Assembly (NCBI RefSeq): GCF_024220585.1
Contig: NZ_JAMXKF010000004.1
Coordinates: 496,001-560,000 of the forward strand
Length of the DNA: 64,000 nucleotides
DNA from: Dyadobacter diqingensis
GTDB taxonomy: Bacteria > Bacteroidota > Bacteroidia > Cytophagales > Spirosomataceae
Direction: 5' to 3'
The position numbers were made by a program, and so were the translations under genes. The notes beneath the pieces were generated by a model. That model was not told the DNA's origin. It worked only from the letters and a program-made list of their open reading frames with translations, and ran no database searches. Shown here one piece after another: positions 36,377-45,857 of the stretch. Within the stretch, counting starts at the first letter, position 1; every line of letters starts with the position of its first letter.

Positions 36377-36859
36377 TCACTCCGCACTTACAACATACTG
36401 CTCCACCTCCACGCCAAAAGTCCTCAAAAATTCGACACCTTCCTCTCGGCCGATTCCTTTGTACGCAGCGTACGAGTGCAGGAAAATCACTTTGCTTATT
36501 TTCATCGTATAAATAACACGGGCACAGGCGATACAAGGAGCCAGGGTTACAAAAAGTGTCGCGCCTTCAATGTTGGAGCCATTTTTTACGGCAAAAAGAA
36601 TCGCATTCTGTTCTGCGTGCAAAGCCAGTGAACAGCTACCTTTTGCGTCGCGGGGGCAGCCTTCCTCCGGAAATTCTTCATCACAATTGTGCGTTCCGGC
36701 AGGCGGACCATTATAACCAATTGAAATAATACGGGTATCTTTGGTTAACACTGCACCGACCTGTGCTTTAATGCAATGAGACCGTTTGGCTAGATTTATT
36801 GCCAGCTCCATGAAAATGTCATCAAATTCCGGCCGGTTTTTCGTTGTTAGTAAAGTCAT
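36377..36859 (-). CDS. Deoxycytidylate (dCMP) deaminase family protein
   Basis: I chose ATG 36859 because a promoter (TTG at 36916-36914, 20 bases, TAAGTTTG at 36893-36886) sits inside the longer frame that begins at 36916. The resulting 160 residues contain the zinc deaminase motif HAEQNAILFAV with APCIACARVIY, plus the upstream zinc-binding NCDEEFPEEGCPRD of ComEB-type dCMP deaminases. The product is dUMP for thymidylate synthesis. The closest familiar name is comEB, but its link to competence in other bacteria is only positional. Confidence 0.92.
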   Translation of the reverse strand: MTLLTTKNRPEFDDIFMELAINLAKRSHCIKAQVGAVLTKDTRIISIGYNGPPAGTHNCDEEFPEEGCPRDAKGSCSLALHAEQNAILFAVKNGSNIEGATLFVTLAPCIACARVIYTMKISKVIFLHSYAAYKGIGREEGVEFLRTFGVEVEQYVVSAE

Positions 36860-36885
36860 TCGATTGGTAAAACTTAAATTACCTG

Positions 36886-36916
36886 CAAACTTAGATAAAG
36901 CATGGATTGGATTCAA
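36886..36916 (-). promoter_or_regulatory. Promoter of the dCMP deaminase gene
   Basis: TTG at 36916-36914, a 20-base spacer and TAAGTTTG at 36893-36886 match the Bacteroidota sigma-A promoter. The element fixes the downstream ATG at 36859 and lies partly under the 5' end of the divergent gene at 36902. Confidence 0.7.
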
Positions 36917-38017
36917 TATAGATTAGTAAATAAGATCAGAACTCTGATGCTGATCAACTTATTTATTTGTCTGAAACCGCTTTCTTTTGCTCAGACCGCC
37001 ACTGAAATTATCACACTTGGGCGGGATCCGTCGTCTGTGATCCGGTCGAATAAATTCTTTATCCAGGAAGTCGAAGACAAGCGAAAAATAAAAGGACCGA
37101 ATATTGGCAAAGTAATATTTTTGGGGAAAGAAAAACCTGCGGCCATGAGTAATTCAGTGGAAAAAGACCTGACCGCATATTGGTCTTATTCCGTGCCGAA
37201 AGTGAGCAACGATCTTTTGCCTCTGTATATCAGCGTTAAAGATTTCCAGCTCAATGAGAGACGTTTAGGTCCCAACCGTGTTGGAGGAGAAATCAAACTG
37301 GACGTATCCTTTCGCTGGTACCGGGATATGCTGTCGGTGGACCTGACCAATTATCAGACCTCCGCTACTTATACGCGTGCAGAAAAAGAATTCGACCATC
37401 AGAAATTAATCCGGCAGATGCTGGACCAGTCCCTTATCCATTTTCAAAAATGGATGGGCTCTAATATAGGTAAAAATCCGGCACTTGCTAAAAACCTAAA
37501 AATCGTTTTTAAAGAGATTACAACGCAGGATAAGGCTGATACAATTTTTTACAGTGTTAAAAGACCGCTCATATGGGCTGATTTCCAGGGTCAGAAGAAC
37601 CGGCCAGGCAGCAGGTATGCAGCAGCCGTTTTCACAAGTTTTGCTTATGAAGGACACTCCTACCCCAAAGACGATGATTTAATACTGGAAATCGGCCTGA
37701 AAATATTCATGGTTAAAAGCATGTCTTGGGCGTTATCGGAAGCGAGGAACGCAGGCACGCTAAGGCACGAACAGCTCCATTTTGATATCACCAGGCTTGT
37801 CGTAGAAAAGTTCAAGAAAAATCTGGAATCAGGCGAGCTGACCATTGAGGATTACGACAGCGAAATTCAATATCAGTTTCTGCAATCGTTTCGGGAAATG
37901 AATACCGAACAGGAAAACTATGACCGCGCAACGGACCACGGATTGAACAATGCCGCCCAGGCGGAATGGGAACGGAAAATTTCAAAAGAAATTACCAATA
38001 TCTACTCACGGCAATAA
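36902..38017 (+). CDS. DUF922 family protein, predicted zinc-dependent protease
   Basis: This is a 371-residue exported protein with a signal sequence ending near PLSFAQ (residue ~31). A start at 36947 (MLINLFICLKP) is possible and would give a tighter signal peptide. The C-terminal half has the DUF922 hallmark RHEQLHFDI (His-Glu-x-x-His with a following Asp), consistent with a metallopeptidase site, preceded by WADFQGQKNRPGSRYAAAVFTSFAYEG. The N-terminal half has no clear family. DUF922 members are often called putative secreted Zn-proteases without biochemical proof. The gene runs 12 bases into the 3' end of the convergent comEC gene. Confidence 0.8.
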   Translation: MDWIQYRLVNKIRTLMLINLFICLKPLSFAQTATEIITLGRDPSSVIRSNKFFIQEVEDKRKIKGPNIGKVIFLGKEKPAAMSNSVEKDLTAYWSYSVPKVSNDLLPLYISVKDFQLNERRLGPNRVGGEIKLDVSFRWYRDMLSVDLTNYQTSATYTRAEKEFDHQKLIRQMLDQSLIHFQKWMGSNIGKNPALAKNLKIVFKEITTQDKADTIFYSVKRPLIWADFQGQKNRPGSRYAAAVFTSFAYEGHSYPKDDDLILEIGLKIFMVKSMSWALSEARNAGTLRHEQLHFDITRLVVEKFKKNLESGELTIEDYDSEIQYQFLQSFREMNTEQENYDRATDHGLNNAAQAEWERKISKEITNIYSRQ

Positions 38018-40096
38018 CAGTGCCCCCTCATTCAAATCGTGGGTTTTAGAACCATTTTCTGAAATAACCTGCCGCCAGCGTTCGGCAGCCCGTTTTTTAA
38101 CTTCGCCACCAATTAAAAATGTAGTGGCCGGACTGGCTCTGAATTGTGCTATTTTCGGATAAACGGATGAACTTAAAATCTGATAATCCATCGCTGCTTT
38201 CGTGGAAACAAAATCGCCTTTGTAAATCGTAATGCCACGCCACGTCAGCAAATCTCCGTTTGCAACCGATTGTATTTTGATACTTTCCGGGTAACTTTTA
38301 TCTCCTATGCTTAAAAATACCGTTTCCAACACACCGGTATTAACTGCATAATTCCTGATATGGGAATCATAGGCGTTTGTGTCAGTTAGAAACCCTTCAT
38401 CGGCATAAATATAAAGCCGGTCTCTTTCTTTGAAACTGATTACAGTATGTTTGGAGACGGCGTGTATGACACCTTTTGGAACCATGTAATTTTGAATACT
38501 GACTGAAACAGCGTAAAAAACAAACACGAGCACCAGGCCCGCACCGTATTTAATCCAGATATAACTCCTGGATTCATAAGCAAGCCAGATCAAAAAGAGG
38601 ATCAGATACAGCAATAGAAGCTCCGTTTTATCAAGTGATAAATTCTCAACCAGATAACCGGGCAGTTTTTTGGGAAGTGAAACCGAAATATTAGTCAGGC
38701 GACCGCAAAAATCAACAAATAAACCAATCCACGCCTGCAACCACAAAAACGGCCACAGGCACGTAAAAAGCAGCATTAACGCAGCTGGCAGCAAAAAGTT
38801 TGTGAAAGTGATAACAAACGGGTTAACCAGCCAGAAATAAAACGGGAATTGATGGAAATAATACAGGCTTAATGGGAAAGTAGCCAGCTGTGCCGCAAAA
38901 GACATGGTGGTAATCTGCCAGACATATTTTACCAGCCAGTTCGAGGGTGAGAAAATCGTGCATAGCGGCTTGTAAAAAAGGAAAATTCCCGTCATGGCCA
39001 GATATGACAGTTGGAAACCGACGTCAAACAGCGCTCGCGGATCGACCAGCAGGATAATAAAAGCGGACAACGCCAGCGTATTCATGGCATTATCCTTTCG
39101 GCCAAATACCTCGGCTATCACGAAGACAACACACATCAGCGCTGCGCGTTGAACGGAAGGCGGAAGCCCGGTTACCAGCGCATAAAACCCAAGTAGTGAC
39201 GTAATGATAACCAGATAAATATATTTCCCTCCCCTGAGACGTTTAAGCCATCCCAGCAAACTTTTCAGAACCAAAAAAATCACGGCCACGTGCATCCCGG
39301 AAACCGACAAAATATGCACGGTGCCGGACGTTGTATAATCATCGATCTGGTCCGATCTCAGGTCATCACGCCTGCCAAGCAGCATCGCTTTAACCAGTCC
39401 GTATGATTTATCGTTTGACACATAAACCCGAAACTGGCGGTCGGACCACTGGGAAATTGAATGGCTCCATGCATAAACGCCAGACGTTTCTCCCGAGGAT
39501 TTAATCACACGATACGCTTGATCCGGCAGGTAGGCCGTCCAGGCAACACCCTTATCCCAAAGGTATTTCCGGTAATCAAATTCATGGGGGTTCATGGGCG
39601 GTTTCGGGCGTTCCAGATTTCCGTTAACCACCATTTGATCACCAACATCGGGAACCTGTGCAGCGTCTTTTGGGATGCTCAAATAGGCTTTAATCTGCAC
39701 ATTAACCCATTTCCCTTTAACCCGTATACGATTGACAATCGCGGTGATTCGTATTGATTTCGGACGCTTTTCAGGGATAGACTGTACCGTTGCCTGATAG
39801 AGATCATAAGGCTGTTTTGATAGCTGTTCGATCTCATCGGTCAAACCTTTATCATGATAATTTAATACACTAAAACCCGAAACCCAGACAAACAGTGAGA
39901 GGGTTATCCCAAAAGCTGTTGGCTTTTTCTTTCGGTAAAACAAAACAGAAGCGGCTGCGATCGAAAGGATCACAGCCGCCTGTATAATCGGGTCAGAAAA
40001 AGAAAGTGCCGGATGATAGGCCAGCAGCCAGTCACCGAACAAAATCCCTGTCATTAAAGTCAGAACCAAGCCAACAAAAGGTACTCGCGAGAGCAT
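38006..40096 (-). CDS. comEC: ComEC/Rec2 family DNA-uptake channel protein
   Basis: This 696-residue multi-pass protein has an N-terminal DUF4131 region (two helices, then a soluble OB-like part with NGNLERPKPPMNPHEFDYRKYLWDKGV) and the competence domain with many helices (VHILSVSGMHVAVIFLVLKSLL is the signature). ComEC moves single-stranded DNA across the inner membrane in natural transformation. The C-terminal ~160 residues lack the metallo-beta-lactamase motif HxHxDH found in Firmicutes ComEC. That shorter form is common in this phylum. It lies nine bases after the secreted metalloprotease gene. Confidence 0.93.
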   Translation of the reverse strand: MLSRVPFVGLVLTLMTGILFGDWLLAYHPALSFSDPIIQAAVILSIAAASVLFYRKKKPTAFGITLSLFVWVSGFSVLNYHDKGLTDEIEQLSKQPYDLYQATVQSIPEKRPKSIRITAIVNRIRVKGKWVNVQIKAYLSIPKDAAQVPDVGDQMVVNGNLERPKPPMNPHEFDYRKYLWDKGVAWTAYLPDQAYRVIKSSGETSGVYAWSHSISQWSDRQFRVYVSNDKSYGLVKAMLLGRRDDLRSDQIDDYTTSGTVHILSVSGMHVAVIFLVLKSLLGWLKRLRGGKYIYLVIITSLLGFYALVTGLPPSVQRAALMCVVFVIAEVFGRKDNAMNTLALSAFIILLVDPRALFDVGFQLSYLAMTGIFLFYKPLCTIFSPSNWLVKYVWQITTMSFAAQLATFPLSLYYFHQFPFYFWLVNPFVITFTNFLLPAALMLLFTCLWPFLWLQAWIGLFVDFCGRLTNISVSLPKKLPGYLVENLSLDKTELLLLYLILFLIWLAYESRSYIWIKYGAGLVLVFVFYAVSVSIQNYMVPKGVIHAVSKHTVISFKERDRLYIYADEGFLTDTNAYDSHIRNYAVNTGVLETVFLSIGDKSYPESIKIQSVANGDLLTWRGITIYKGDFVSTKAAMDYQILSSSVYPKIAQFRASPATTFLIGGEVKKRAAERWRQVISENGSKTHDLNEGALLLP

Positions 40097-40105
40097 ACTT
40101 TTTTG

Positions 40106-41440
40106 TTATTTAATTACAAACTTCTTTGTGACGGTTTCTTTGTCGGTGGTCACTTTAAAAATATATAATCCGGTATTGTATTTATTGATATCCACGGTAA
40201 CCTTCCGGCTCCATACATCGATGTAACTTTGGGATTGCAACTGATTTCCCCGCTGATCATAAACGGAAAGCGTGAAATTCTGAAAATCTGCAAAGCGAAC
40301 GTTAGCGTTGAGCTCTTCACTCGCCGGGTTCGGAAAGACTTCCACAGTCAGATTTTCAGCCGGATCCAGCCTACCCAGCCTGGCAGATTCGATCAGTTTT
40401 GCTCTTCTGGGACTTAGCGCCAAAACCGCCCGCATACGGCCAAGCTGATCAGCCGTAAAAATATTCATGCAGGAATCGGGCGAATAGTCCATATAATTTT
40501 CAATCATGTTACGGGTTCTGAATCCCGAACAATTTGAATATTTATCCGTACAAAAACTGGTTTGGTTTGAGCCTTCGGCAGTTGGTGTGTCGTCACAAAA
40601 ATCATCCCCGCACACGGCATCACCCCAGATATGAATAAGCCCAAGCCAATGTCCTATTTCGTGGGTCGTGGTTCTTCCAAGATTATAAATCTTGCTGGAA
40701 TTCGCAACGGAGTTTCTGCCAAAATAACGGAAGTCAATAATGGCGCCATCCGTTTTGTCATAATTTTCATTCTTCGTATTAAGTCCGTCCAAACCTTCTA
40801 CCGAAGGAAACTGCGCGATACCCAGGTACGTTGCCGACAACCTGCAAACCCAGATATTCAGATACTTGTCAGAAGGCCAGTAAACAATACTGGAAAGCAG
40901 CGCATCGTCTGTTATCGGATTAAAGTTGTCTTTTGACGTGTAAGAAGTTCTAGTAATGCCGGTTGTTCCCTTTCCATTTTCATCATATTCGGCCAGATAA
41001 AACTCAATCCCTGTATCGACTCCAACGGGGTCGGAGTTAAAACCCTTGGTACCCGCTTTTTTACGATAATCCTCATTCAGGATCGCTATCTGGCTTCTGA
41101 TCTGTTCATCCGTGATGTTGGGATTATCAGCACCGCCAATCACACCATCTCTTCGGTTATGCACGACATGCACAACCACCGGAATTCTGATGATTTCATC
41201 TGAGGCGGCAGTACGCAGCTGCGACCGGTTCGTATTCAGATACTCCTGAATAGCATTTTCCGTGTTGATCCTGTCGCGCAGTAACCCGGGACTTTTCTTG
41301 CCCCGAAAAACTTCTCGTTCGTGCGTGACGCAACGAATCGGCAGGGAGTCCGTTAATTGCGCAAAAGTTCTCCCGGGAATAAAAATCCCCAGGAGAACTA
41401 TGCTCGTAAAAATCCTGAAATTACTGATCCGTTTTTTCAT
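40106..41440 (-). CDS. Secreted pappalysin-type (M43) zinc metalloprotease with T9SS type-A sorting domain
   Basis: From ATG 41440 (MKKRISNFRIFTSIVLLGIF) the protein has 444 residues and a signal peptide ending near GRTFAQ. The catalytic zinc motif is HEIGHWLGLIH (His-Glu-x-x-His-x-x-Gly-x-x-His), followed by the Met-turn NYMDYSPDSCMN that defines pappalysins. Paired cysteines (CGDDFCDDTP) are typical. The last ~75 residues (VEVFPNPASEELNANV to the end VTKKFVIK) form a type-A C-terminal sorting domain for the type IX secretion system. It should act outside the cell on proteins. Its start lies 20 bases inside the 3' end of phoH. Confidence 0.93.
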   Translation of the reverse strand: MKKRISNFRIFTSIVLLGIFIPGRTFAQLTDSLPIRCVTHEREVFRGKKSPGLLRDRINTENAIQEYLNTNRSQLRTAASDEIIRIPVVVHVVHNRRDGVIGGADNPNITDEQIRSQIAILNEDYRKKAGTKGFNSDPVGVDTGIEFYLAEYDENGKGTTGITRTSYTSKDNFNPITDDALLSSIVYWPSDKYLNIWVCRLSATYLGIAQFPSVEGLDGLNTKNENYDKTDGAIIDFRYFGRNSVANSSKIYNLGRTTTHEIGHWLGLIHIWGDAVCGDDFCDDTPTAEGSNQTSFCTDKYSNCSGFRTRNMIENYMDYSPDSCMNIFTADQLGRMRAVLALSPRRAKLIESARLGRLDPAENLTVEVFPNPASEELNANVRFADFQNFTLSVYDQRGNQLQSQSYIDVWSRKVTVDINKYNTGLYIFKVTTDKETVTKKFVIK

Positions 41441-42368
41441 AAGCAGCCAGAATATCCTTAACCAGTCGGTGGCGTACAACATCCGAACCATCCAATTCGA
41501 CAAAGCTGATGCCCTTAATGCCCTTTAAAATGGTAAGCGAATCGATCAAACCAGATTTCTGGTTCTTCGGAAGATCTATCTGCGACTTATCACCGGTAAT
41601 AATAGCCTTCGAACTTGGCCCCATCCGGGTAAGGAACATTTTCATCTGCATCGGCGTCGTATTCTGCGCCTCATCCAGCAAAATAAAAGCGTTGTTAAGC
41701 GTTCTTCCGCGCATGTATGCAAGCGGAGCAATTTCGATAACACGGCTTTCCAGGTAAAGTTTCAGCTTTTCAGGAGCGATCATATCGTCCAAAGCATCAT
41801 AGATCGGCCGTAAGTAAGGATCGATCTTTTCTTTCAGATCACCGGGCAAAAAGCCGAGATTTTCTCCTGCCTCAACGGCCGGGCGCGTGATGATAATCTT
41901 GCGTACTTCTTTATTTTTCAAAGCCCTGACTGCAATGGCCACAGCTGTATAAGTTTTTCCTGTTCCGGCAGGTCCAACGGCAAAAACAAGGTCAAATTTC
42001 GATGCCGCTTCCACCAGAAGTTTCTGGTTCGCAGTTTTGGCCTTTACTACCAAGCCTTTATTTCCGTAGATAATCACATCAGCGTCATCCTCGGCATTCT
42101 GGACGGCAGGTTTTGAAATCCCGTTCAAATAAACCCTGACATTTTCATTCGTTACCTTGCCATACTTCTGATAATGAGCGACCAGGGATTCAAGGATATC
42201 TGTGATACGCATAATTTCAGGTGCTGTTCCCTGAATCCTGATCTCATTTCCGCGTGAAATAATTTTGCTTTTTGGAAAAGCTGCGGACACTTCTTTAATA
42301 TTCGAATTATGAATGCCCAAAAAATCGACCATAGAGACGTCTTCGAGCGTGATTATTTTTTCTAGCAA
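41421..42368 (-). CDS. phoH: PhoH family protein (PhoH/YbeZ-like ATPase)
   Basis: This 315-residue cytoplasmic ATPase has a short N-terminal RNA-binding-like region (~1-85), Walker A GPAGTGKT (132-139), Walker B FILLDEAQNT, and the sensor-type ITGDKSQIDLP. The IITRPAVEAGENLGFLPGDLKEKIDPY stretch is diagnostic of PhoH. PhoH proteins associate with YbeY and RNA processing in many bacteria; the phosphate link in the name is historical. The message overlaps the start of the secreted protease by 20 bases. Confidence 0.95.
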   Translation of the reverse strand: MLEKIITLEDVSMVDFLGIHNSNIKEVSAAFPKSKIISRGNEIRIQGTAPEIMRITDILESLVAHYQKYGKVTNENVRVYLNGISKPAVQNAEDDADVIIYGNKGLVVKAKTANQKLLVEAASKFDLVFAVGPAGTGKTYTAVAIAVRALKNKEVRKIIITRPAVEAGENLGFLPGDLKEKIDPYLRPIYDALDDMIAPEKLKLYLESRVIEIAPLAYMRGRTLNNAFILLDEAQNTTPMQMKMFLTRMGPSSKAIITGDKSQIDLPKNQKSGLIDSLTILKGIKGISFVELDGSDVVRHRLVKDILAAYEKTDQ

Positions 42369-42603
42369 ATGAATGATCGTTTAGTGTTTAAGGAATTACT
42401 CTAAAATTTAGTAATAATAACCAAGATTTAAACTATTACGATGCACGAATTAAAAATTCCATACCAAAGTTAACAATGTAAAATAAATATATTCAGATCA
42501 ACTGTTTCATAATCAAGCAAACAGCCGGCGTGCAGATGCTTTTTAAAATTTTAAAAAAAATACTTCTTTTCTGACAGTCTTGTTATGATTAATTTTGTGT
42601 TAC
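42369..42603. promoter_or_regulatory. Divergent promoter region of phoH and dnaB
   Basis: The 235-base gap is AT-rich. TAATTTTG at 42590-42597 matches the -7 element of a rightward promoter and puts the dnaB start site a few bases before its ATG. TTTT at 42567-42570 is at the right distance to act as a weak -33 element. No leftward element is clear. Confidence 0.5.
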
Positions 42604-44232
42604 ATGGAAAATGACAAGTCAGCAAATCAGTACAACAAAGCAGGTAATAAATCAGGCGTTTCCAACCGGAAACCGGCTGTTGCACGTACCCAGAGTTTTG
42701 AGCAGAATTACGGCAAATTACCGCCTCAGGCCATTGATCTGGAAGAGGCGGTTCTCGGTGCGTTAATGATCGAAAAAGACGCGCTAACGGCCGTTGTAGA
42801 TATATTAAGACCACAAAGTTTTTACAAGGATGTTCACCAGCGTATCTATTCGGCGATCTTAACCTTATTCGCGGATTCGGAGCCGATCGATATGCTTACC
42901 GTAATTTCCAAATTGCGGAGCACAGGTGAAATTGAACTCGTTGGAGGTTCTTCCTACATCGTAGGGCTTACCTCAAAAGTGAACTCGGCGGCAAACATCG
43001 AATTTCACGCCCGGATTATAACCCAGGCGTCGATCCGTCGTGAGCTGATTACCATTTCTTCGGAGATTCAGAAAGAAGCATTTGAGGATACCACGGACGT
43101 TTTCAAACTGCTTGACAAAACCGAACAGGCACTCTTTGAAATCTCAGAATCCAATATCAAGAAAAACTATTCGGATATGGGCTCTTTGATGCGTCAGGCA
43201 CTGGAAGAACTTGATCAGAAGAAGAATAACAAGGACGGTTTGACGGGTGTTCCATCAGGGTTCAGTGCGCTGGACAGGATCACGTCTGGCTGGCAAAAAA
43301 CGGAATTGATGATCCTTGCGGCTCGTCCCGGTATGGGAAAAACCGCCTTCGTGGTTTCTTCACTCCGAAATGCTGCCGTGGATTTCAACATGGCCGTAGC
43401 AATATTCTCGCTCGAAATGTCCTCGGTTCAGTTGGTGAATCGTCTTATCTCGGCAGAAGCTGAAATCGATAGTGAAAAAATACGTAAGGGAAGTCTTGCC
43501 CCTCATGAATGGGAACAGCTTCATCATCGTATCCACCGGCTTACCAACGCACCGATTTACATCGACGACACCCCTGCCCTTTCCATTCTGGAATTGCGCG
43601 CCAAATGCCGCCGTTTGAAAGCTCAGCATGATATTCAGATGGTCGTAATTGACTACTTGCAGCTGATGACAGGTGATACAGGCGGAAAAGGTGCCGGTAA
43701 CCGTGAACAGGAAATTGCGATGATCTCGCGTTCGTTGAAAAACCTGGCAAAGGAACTGGACGTACCGGTGATTGCGCTTTCGCAGTTAAGCCGTGCCGTG
43801 GAAACAAGGGGTGGCGAAAAAAGACCTCAGCTTTCCGATTTACGTGAATCCGGATCGATTGAGCAGGATGCGGATATGGTTATTTTCTTATACCGACCTG
43901 AATATTATGGTATTACAGAAGACGAAACAGGTAATTCTGTGGCTGGTATCGGTGAGGTAATTATTGCAAAAAACCGGGCCGGTTCGCTGGAAACGATTCA
44001 GCTCCGTTTTATTGGTAAGTATACCAAGTTTGCCGATCTTGATTCTCAGTTTGCCCCGGTACCTTTTACGACAGACCGACCGATCAACAACCCGAATCCT
44101 ATTTCTTCTTTTGAAAGTCAAAGCAGAAACACACCGCAACCGCCAAGCTCCGCCGGCGGCACTTTGAGAAGCCGTGCCAATGATTTAAGCAATTTCGACT
44201 ACAAAGGCCCGGATAGCGAGCCTCCTTTCTGA
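42604..44232 (+). CDS. dnaB: Replicative DNA helicase DnaB
   Basis: DnaB is the hexameric 5'-3' helicase of the replication fork. The ATG at 42604 is preferred over a TTG three codons upstream, because the promoter element TAATTTTG at 42590 leaves no room for an earlier start. The N-terminal domain has LPPQAIDLEEAVLGALMIEKDA (~30-50). The RecA-like domain carries Walker A ARPGMGKTA (~235), the DNA-binding loop region, and LSQLSRAVETRGGEKRPQLSDLRESGSIEQDADMV. There is no intein. The C-terminal ~60 residues are Asn/Pro/Ser-rich and disordered. Length is 542 residues, slightly longer than E. coli DnaB. Confidence 0.96.
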   Translation: MENDKSANQYNKAGNKSGVSNRKPAVARTQSFEQNYGKLPPQAIDLEEAVLGALMIEKDALTAVVDILRPQSFYKDVHQRIYSAILTLFADSEPIDMLTVISKLRSTGEIELVGGSSYIVGLTSKVNSAANIEFHARIITQASIRRELITISSEIQKEAFEDTTDVFKLLDKTEQALFEISESNIKKNYSDMGSLMRQALEELDQKKNNKDGLTGVPSGFSALDRITSGWQKTELMILAARPGMGKTAFVVSSLRNAAVDFNMAVAIFSLEMSSVQLVNRLISAEAEIDSEKIRKGSLAPHEWEQLHHRIHRLTNAPIYIDDTPALSILELRAKCRRLKAQHDIQMVVIDYLQLMTGDTGGKGAGNREQEIAMISRSLKNLAKELDVPVIALSQLSRAVETRGGEKRPQLSDLRESGSIEQDADMVIFLYRPEYYGITEDETGNSVAGIGEVIIAKNRAGSLETIQLRFIGKYTKFADLDSQFAPVPFTTDRPINNPNPISSFESQSRNTPQPPSSAGGTLRSRANDLSNFDYKGPDSEPPF

Positions 44233-44257
44233 TGAGATTCAGAAAAATATAATGATT

Positions 44258-44313
44258 ATCAATAACGAAAAAGTCGCCTGGAAATATTTCCAGGCGACTT
44301 TTTCGTTATTGAT
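44258..44313. repeat. Perfect 56-base palindrome, bidirectional terminator
   Basis: Arms 44258-44284 and 44287-44313 are exact inverted repeats around a TA centre. The inner part (A5-GTCGCCTGG to CCAGGCGAC-T5) acts as a terminator in both directions between convergent dnaB and rlmD. The outer ATCAATAACG arms exceed what termination needs. Confidence 0.9.
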
Positions 44314-44392
44314 AAAATACAATTTATAAAAGTATTTTGCCGAAATATTTCTTGCCAGGTATCAAAATAATACTATTAAGAAATTTCTATAT

Positions 44393-45796
44393 CTATCTGT
44401 CTTTTTTCAACAGCAGCGCTACGTTTTCAACGTGATGTGTATTGGGGAACATATCCACCGGCTGTACCTGGGTTACCTCATAGTCGTCCGACATCAGCGC
44501 CAGATCTCTTGCCTGCGTAGCCGTATTACAGCTAACATACACGATTTTATCCGGAGCGGCTTTCAAAATCGTTTCCACCACAGGCTGATCCATGCCTGCG
44601 CGCGGCGGGTCAGTAATGATCACATCGGGTCTTCCGTGTTTTGCAAGGAAGGCTTCGTTCATGATCCAGCGCATGTCACCCGCGAAAAATTCAGTGTTCG
44701 TGATGCCGTTCAGCGCAGAATTAATGCGAGCGTCTTTAACAGCCGCCTCAACGTACTCAACACCCACAACCTTTTTTGCCTGGCGTGCCACGAAGTTGGC
44801 GATGGTTCCCGTTCCGGTGTATAAGTCATAAACCGATTCGTTTCCGGTCAGTCCCGCATATTCCCTCGTAACCTTAAAAAGATTATAAGCCTGCTCTGAA
44901 TTTGTCTGATAGAATGACTTCGGACCAACGAGGAAGGTCAGGTCTTCCATCGTCTCCCTGATCGTGGCTTCACCAGCAAAATTGATCACTTCCTGATCCT
45001 GATAAGAGTCGTTGCCTTTCAGGTTCACGATGTAGTTCAGCGACGTGATTTCAGGGTGGTTATCCTTCATATAGTTCATCACCTTATCAATCGCCTCATC
45101 ATTTTGTTCACCAAACTGAACAATCACCATGATGTCACCGGTATTAGCCGTACGCACCACCAGGTTTCTCAAAGTCCCGACGTTGTACTTCACATCGTAA
45201 TACGGGATCTGCTGCTCTTCCCCAAACCAGTGCAGCGAATTCCTCAACGCGTTGGACGGATCGGGCTGCAAGTGGCAGGTATCCACGGTAAAAATCTTGT
45301 CAAAACGTTTTGGTACGTGAAATCCAAGCGCATTTCTGGAAAATTTCTCACCTGTATCCAGCTGTTCTTTTGTCACCCAACGGTAATTGGAGAACGTGAA
45401 TTCCAGTTTGTTACGATAATATTCCGTTTTCGGACCAGCCAGAATCGGGTTAATTTCCACGCCTTTAATCTTGCCGATTCTCTGAAAATGATCGACAACC
45501 TGCTGTCTTTTAAAACGCAGTTGATGCTCATAACCAATGTGTTGCCACTTACATCCCCCGCAAACCGTGTAGTGCTCGCAATACGGATCCGTACGTAAAG
45601 AAGAGTAAGAATGCACTTTTGTAACAACGGCCTCCTTTAATTTCTTTTTTGTCCTCACCACTTCCAGGTCCACAATATCCCCCGGCGCAACATTTCCTTC
45701 GATAAAAATTACCCCATCCTCCGATTTAAAAATACACTTGCCTTCTGCCGCGAAATCAGTAATTTCAACGTATTCATACCTGGTACCCTTTGACAT
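44393..45796 (-). CDS. rlmD: 23S rRNA (uracil-1939-C5)-methyltransferase
   Basis: The 467-residue enzyme has an N-terminal TRAM domain (~1-60), three cysteines of an iron-sulphur cluster (C73, C79, C82 in CEHYTVCGGC) with a fourth further on, and the SAM domain (YDLYTGTGTIANFVARQ). The catalytic Cys sits in KIVYVSCNTATQARDL. It belongs to the RlmD/RlmCD/TrmA family; the cluster points to RlmD or RlmC rather than TrmA. It could also modify U747, as RlmCD does. The 5' end overlaps the upstream frame of the adhesin-like gene at 45858, but the two starts are divergent. Confidence 0.92.
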   Translation of the reverse strand: MSKGTRYEYVEITDFAAEGKCIFKSEDGVIFIEGNVAPGDIVDLEVVRTKKKLKEAVVTKVHSYSSLRTDPYCEHYTVCGGCKWQHIGYEHQLRFKRQQVVDHFQRIGKIKGVEINPILAGPKTEYYRNKLEFTFSNYRWVTKEQLDTGEKFSRNALGFHVPKRFDKIFTVDTCHLQPDPSNALRNSLHWFGEEQQIPYYDVKYNVGTLRNLVVRTANTGDIMVIVQFGEQNDEAIDKVMNYMKDNHPEITSLNYIVNLKGNDSYQDQEVINFAGEATIRETMEDLTFLVGPKSFYQTNSEQAYNLFKVTREYAGLTGNESVYDLYTGTGTIANFVARQAKKVVGVEYVEAAVKDARINSALNGITNTEFFAGDMRWIMNEAFLAKHGRPDVIITDPPRAGMDQPVVETILKAAPDKIVYVSCNTATQARDLALMSDDYEVTQVQPVDMFPNTHHVENVALLLKKDR

Positions 45797-45857
45797 TTTT
45801 TTCTATTTTATTTCTAAACTCAAATACTATCGCATAATTTCTACCGTAACGGCCGCC

